From Pseudomonadota bacterium (GTDB lineage Bacteria > Pseudomonadota > Alphaproteobacteria > Rhizobiales > Devosiaceae), in the NCBI GenBank assembly GCA_023428425.1, contig JAEYYP010000376.1:1-8340 (forward strand): a stretch of 8,340 nt of DNA. The letters run 5' to 3'. Each line of letters opens with the position of its first letter. Position 1 is the stretch's first letter. Below, one piece after another: positions 5,614 to 8,340 of the stretch. The position numbers were made by a program, and so were the translations under genes. The notes beneath the pieces are model-generated. The model did no database searches. It worked only from the letters and a program-made list of their open reading frames with translations, and was not told the origin of the DNA.

Positions 5614-6789
5614 ATGAGCGAGCCACTTCGTATCCTGCAGATCCTTCGCGCCCCCGTCGGCGGCCTGTTCCGTCACGTCCAGGACCTGACCCGCGAACTG
5701 GCCGCACGCGGCCATCAGGTCGGCATCGTCGCCGACAGCCTCCACACCGATGCGCTGAGCGAGGAGCGGCTCGATCGCCTGCGCCCGTTCGCTCCGCTCG
5801 GCATCCATTCGCTGCCGATCCCCCGCATGTTCGACGTCGACGACATCGTCTCGGTGTTCAAGGTTCGCCGCCTCGCCGATGCGCTGCATGTCGACGTCCT
5901 GCACGGGCATGGCGCGAAGGGCGGGCTGAATGCCCGGCTCGCCCGGATCGGCGCCCGGTCGCGTGTCGCCGTCTACACTCCGCATGGCGGCGTGCTGAAC
6001 TACGCCCCCGACTCCGTCGCCGGTCGCGCCTTTCGGCAGGTCGAGCACCTTCTCGCCGCCGCCACCGACGGTATCGTCTTCGAGAGTGCGTTCGCGCAGG
6101 CCGCCTACATCGACCAGATCGCCACCCCGCGCTGCCCCGGCCCGGTGATCCACAATGGCCTGACGCCGGAGGAATTCGAGCCGATCAGCCCGTGCCCGGA
6201 CGCCGCCGATTTCGTCTTCATCGGCGAGTTCCGCGCGGTGAAGGGGATCGACTACCTGCTCGATGCCCTCGCCGGCCTCCGTGCCCCAGACGGTCGCCCC
6301 GCCACCCTGGTCATGGCGGGCAGCGGTCCGGACCTCGACGCGGTGAAAGCGCGGATCGCCGGCCTCGGGCTCGAAGCCCGTGTCACCCTCCTCGGCGTGA
6401 AGCCGGCCCGCCCGACCCTGCACCTCGGCCGCTGCGCAGTGGTCCCTTCGCTCGCCGAGTCGCTGCCCTACGTAATCCTCGAGGCCGCATCCGCCAACCG
6501 ACCGGTCATCGCCACCGATGTCGGCGGCATCAAGGAAATCTTCGGCCCCACGGCATCAAGTCTGGTACCTGCCGCCGACGCGCCCGCACTTGGCCGCGCC
6601 ATGCAGCGCTTCCTCGATGACCCGGCCGCCGCTGCGCGGGAAGCCGAATTCCGCCTTCTCCATATCCGTGCGGGCTTCTCCGTGGCGCATATGACGGACC
6701 GTATCGAGGCTCTCTATCGCGAGGCGCTCGCCGCCCGCCGCAAGCGCCGCTACGGCGTCGCCCCTCACACCAACCCGCTCACTCGCTAA
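5614..6789 (+). CDS. Glycosyltransferase family 4 protein
   Basis: A 391-residue GT-B fold, retaining-type glycosyltransferase, probably acting on the cytoplasmic face of the inner membrane to add a sugar from a nucleotide donor to the lipid-linked repeat unit. The N-terminal acceptor half starts ILQILRAPVGGLFRHVQDL (7-25), with the glycine-rich loop typical of GT4, and continues with HGHGAKGG (97-104) and YTPHGG (121-126). HNG (180-182) marks the hinge. The C-terminal donor half has FIGEFRAVKGIDYLLDAL (202-219), including the expected basic residues, MAGSGPD (234-240), and an EX7E motif with E282 and E290 followed by ATDVGG (300-305). Length and motif order are normal. The donor and acceptor sugars cannot be told from sequence. 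The gene follows the Wza-like gene after 81 bp and precedes the phosphotransferase gene by 13 bp. The start at 5614 has only a weak ribosome binding site but begins right before the first strand. Confidence 0.88.
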   Translation: MSEPLRILQILRAPVGGLFRHVQDLTRELAARGHQVGIVADSLHTDALSEERLDRLRPFAPLGIHSLPIPRMFDVDDIVSVFKVRRLADALHVDVLHGHGAKGGLNARLARIGARSRVAVYTPHGGVLNYAPDSVAGRAFRQVEHLLAAATDGIVFESAFAQAAYIDQIATPRCPGPVIHNGLTPEEFEPISPCPDAADFVFIGEFRAVKGIDYLLDALAGLRAPDGRPATLVMAGSGPDLDAVKARIAGLGLEARVTLLGVKPARPTLHLGRCAVVPSLAESLPYVILEAASANRPVIATDVGGIKEIFGPTASSLVPAADAPALGRAMQRFLDDPAAAAREAEFRLLHIRAGFSVAHMTDRIEALYREALAARRKRRYGVAPHTNPLTR

Positions 6790-6802
6790 AGCCCGCGACC
6801 CC

Positions 6803-8317
6803 ATGTTCCACCTCGATCCCAAGCAGGCTGTCCTCGACCACGTCGCGCATCCGGCCGCGCCCGCCGCGCCGAATGCCCTCAACGACCTCGCGGCCATGGT
6901 GGCCGACCAGCCCTACGACCGGGCCTACTCGGCGACCGTCCTCACCGGCATCGCCCAGGCAGCCGAGATCGCGCTGCTCACCATCACGGGCCTCGTCGTG
7001 TTCGGCCTGAACGGCGGCGATACACTGCTCAGCGCCTTCACGACGCTCGGCCTCGTCGCGGTTGCAGAGGTTTTCGTCACGCAGCTGGGCATGCACGGCG
7101 TCGCGTCGTATCGCCTGCGCCTGCAGCAGTTCGCCCGCGTCGCCGCCGCCTGGACAGCCGCCTTCGTCGTGCTCGGCGCGCTGGTGCTGCTGTTCGATCG
7201 CGGCGAAGCCCTGTCCCGCTCCTGGATCGCCGCCTTCTGGATCGTGGGCCTCCTCGCCCTCCTCGGCTGGCGCGCCGCGCTCCACCTCTTGGTTACCCGC
7301 TGGACAAAGGCCGGCAGGTTCCGCCGCCGCACCGTCATTGTCGGTGGCGGCAAGGATGCGGAATCCCTCATCGCCTCCATCGAGACGCTGGGCCGCGACG
7401 ACATGCAGCTCATCGGCCTCTTCGATGATCGCAACGACGACCGCTCACCCGAATCCGTCGCCAGCGTGGCCAAGCTCGGCAGCGTGGCCGAGCTGATCGA
7501 GTTCGCCCGCCGCACCCATGTCGACCTCGTGCTCGTCTCCATGCCGCTCTTCGCCGAGCACCGCGTTCTCGACATGCTGCGCCAGCTCTGGGTGCTGCCG
7601 GTCGACATTCGGCTCTCGGCGCACATGAGCAAGCTGAAATTCACCCGCAAGGCCTACAGCTACATCGGCGGCATCCCGGTCTTCGACATGGCCGATCGCC
7701 CGATCTCCGACTGGAACCTCGTGTTCAAGTGGGCCTTCGACAAGCTCGTCGCCGTCACCGCGCTTGTCCTGTTGTCGCCGGTGATGATCGGCACCGCCAT
7801 CGCCATCAAGCTCGACAGCCCTGGCCCGGTGTTCTTCCGCCAGAAGCGGCACGGCTTCAACAACCAGCTCATCGACATGTGGAAGTTCCGCTCGATGCGC
7901 ACCGACACGCTCGATGCCACCGCGAGCAAGCTGGTGACCAAGGACGACCCGCGCGTCACCAGGGTCGGAAAGTTCATCCGCAAGACCTCGATCGACGAAC
8001 TGCCGCAGCTCTTCAACGTGCTGATGGGCGAGCTTTCCATCGTCGGCCCGCGCCCGCACGCGCTCGCCGCCAAGGCCGACAACAAGCTCTACTACGACGC
8101 CGTCGAGGGCTACTTCGCCCGCCACCGGGTCAAGCCCGGCATGACCGGCTGGGCCCAGGTCCACGGCTGGCGCGGCGAGACCGACACGGTCGAAAAGATC
8201 ATGCAGCGCGTCAACCACGACCTCTACTACATCGAGAACTGGTCCCTCTGGCTCGACCTCAAGATCGTGCTGATGACCCCGATCTCGCTGATCACCAAAC
8301 GCCAGAACGCGTTCTAG
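6803..8317 (+). CDS. Undecaprenyl-phosphate glucose (hexose-1-phosphate) phosphotransferase, WcaJ/GumD/PssY-like
   Basis: A 504-residue polyprenyl-phosphate sugar phosphotransferase that starts repeat-unit assembly by moving a hexose-1-phosphate, probably glucose-1-phosphate from UDP-glucose, onto undecaprenyl phosphate in the inner membrane. After a cytoplasmic leader (1-42) come four hydrophobic segments (about 45-69, 76-96, 112-132, 142-165). A Rossmann-like domain begins with TVIVGGGKDAESL (177-189). Next is the re-entrant or fifth membrane helix (about 314-336), then the catalytic domain. This shows SPGPVFFRQKRHG (339-351), MWKFRSM (359-365), DDPRVTRVGKFIRKTSIDELPQL (381-403) with the Asp398-Glu399 dyad equivalent to the PglC dyad, GELSIVGPRPHA (409-420), KPGMTGWAQVHGWRGET (444-460) and a YYIENWSLWLDLKI close (475-488). 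Length and motifs are typical of WcaJ-type full-length enzymes. The exact sugar is inferred from the family. It is translated 13 bp after the glycosyltransferase gene, so very likely from the same transcript. Confidence 0.92.
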   Translation: MFHLDPKQAVLDHVAHPAAPAAPNALNDLAAMVADQPYDRAYSATVLTGIAQAAEIALLTITGLVVFGLNGGDTLLSAFTTLGLVAVAEVFVTQLGMHGVASYRLRLQQFARVAAAWTAAFVVLGALVLLFDRGEALSRSWIAAFWIVGLLALLGWRAALHLLVTRWTKAGRFRRRTVIVGGGKDAESLIASIETLGRDDMQLIGLFDDRNDDRSPESVASVAKLGSVAELIEFARRTHVDLVLVSMPLFAEHRVLDMLRQLWVLPVDIRLSAHMSKLKFTRKAYSYIGGIPVFDMADRPISDWNLVFKWAFDKLVAVTALVLLSPVMIGTAIAIKLDSPGPVFFRQKRHGFNNQLIDMWKFRSMRTDTLDATASKLVTKDDPRVTRVGKFIRKTSIDELPQLFNVLMGELSIVGPRPHALAAKADNKLYYDAVEGYFARHRVKPGMTGWAQVHGWRGETDTVEKIMQRVNHDLYYIENWSLWLDLKIVLMTPISLITKRQNAF

Positions 8318-8319
8318 AC

Positions 8320-8340
8320 ATGCTCGCTTCGGGCCACCAA
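8320..8340 (+). CDS. Possible start of a further gene, truncated by window end
   Basis: An ATG at 8320 lies 2 bp after the stop of the phosphotransferase gene and stays open for the seven codons to the window edge. Tight spacing on the same strand is what an operon continuation would look like. Seven residues give no family information, and no separate ribosome binding site is clear. Confidence 0.25.

Noticed and set aside
5545..8218. Minus-strand frames 5545-6423, 6779-7285, 6925-7650 and 7445-8218
   Set aside because: They oppose the glycosyltransferase and phosphotransferase genes, whose motifs are complete; the antisense products have no recognisable motifs.
1..8340. CRISPR arrays, tRNA or rRNA genes, transposon ends
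   Set aside because: No regularly spaced repeats, no tRNA-like cloverleaf and no transposase frame or terminal inverted repeats were seen.

Overview
The window looks like chromosomal DNA of a GC-rich alphaproteobacterium, most likely a member of the Hyphomicrobiales (rhizobia or Devosia-like). This is inferred from the base composition, from the start of a COX15-type heme A synthase beside a DUF2842 gene, and from the style of the exopolysaccharide proteins. No RNA gene, insertion sequence, CRISPR array or obvious phage gene was seen.

Layout. Bases 1-94 (minus) hold the N-terminus of heme A synthase, which runs off the left edge. It is divergent from a 69-residue DUF2842 membrane protein (178-387, plus). 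Tail to tail with that, only 2 bp away, ends a three-gene minus-strand operon that reads from 4804 leftwards: a GumC/Wzc/ExoP-type chain-length determinant with a degenerate P-loop domain (2756-4804), a polysaccharide deacetylase (1711-2748) and a divergent MurA-like enolpyruvyl transferase (390-1676). A 167-bp divergent control region (4805-4971) separates this operon from a plus-strand series: a short GumB/Wza-type outer-membrane export lipoprotein (4972-5532), a GT4 glycosyltransferase (5614-6789) and a WcaJ-type undecaprenyl-phosphate sugar phosphotransferase (6803-8317). A possible next start codon lies at 8320.

Together this is part of a Wzy-dependent exopolysaccharide locus. The phosphotransferase loads the first sugar on undecaprenyl phosphate and the GT4 enzyme extends it. 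The GumC/GumB pair controls chain length and moves the polymer across the periplasm and outer membrane. The deacetylase and the MurA-like enzyme probably modify sugar precursors or the glycan. Flippase (Wzx), polymerase (Wzy) and most glycosyltransferases are not in the window and may lie further right.

The points most worth following are: (1) an 18-bp direct-repeat motif in both promoter-bearing gaps of the locus; (2) the MurA-like protein, which keeps the catalytic residues but differs in the sugar-nucleotide pocket and sits in an exopolysaccharide operon; (3) the Wzc-like C-terminal domain, which keeps the kinase fold pattern but has lost Walker A and the tyrosine tail.
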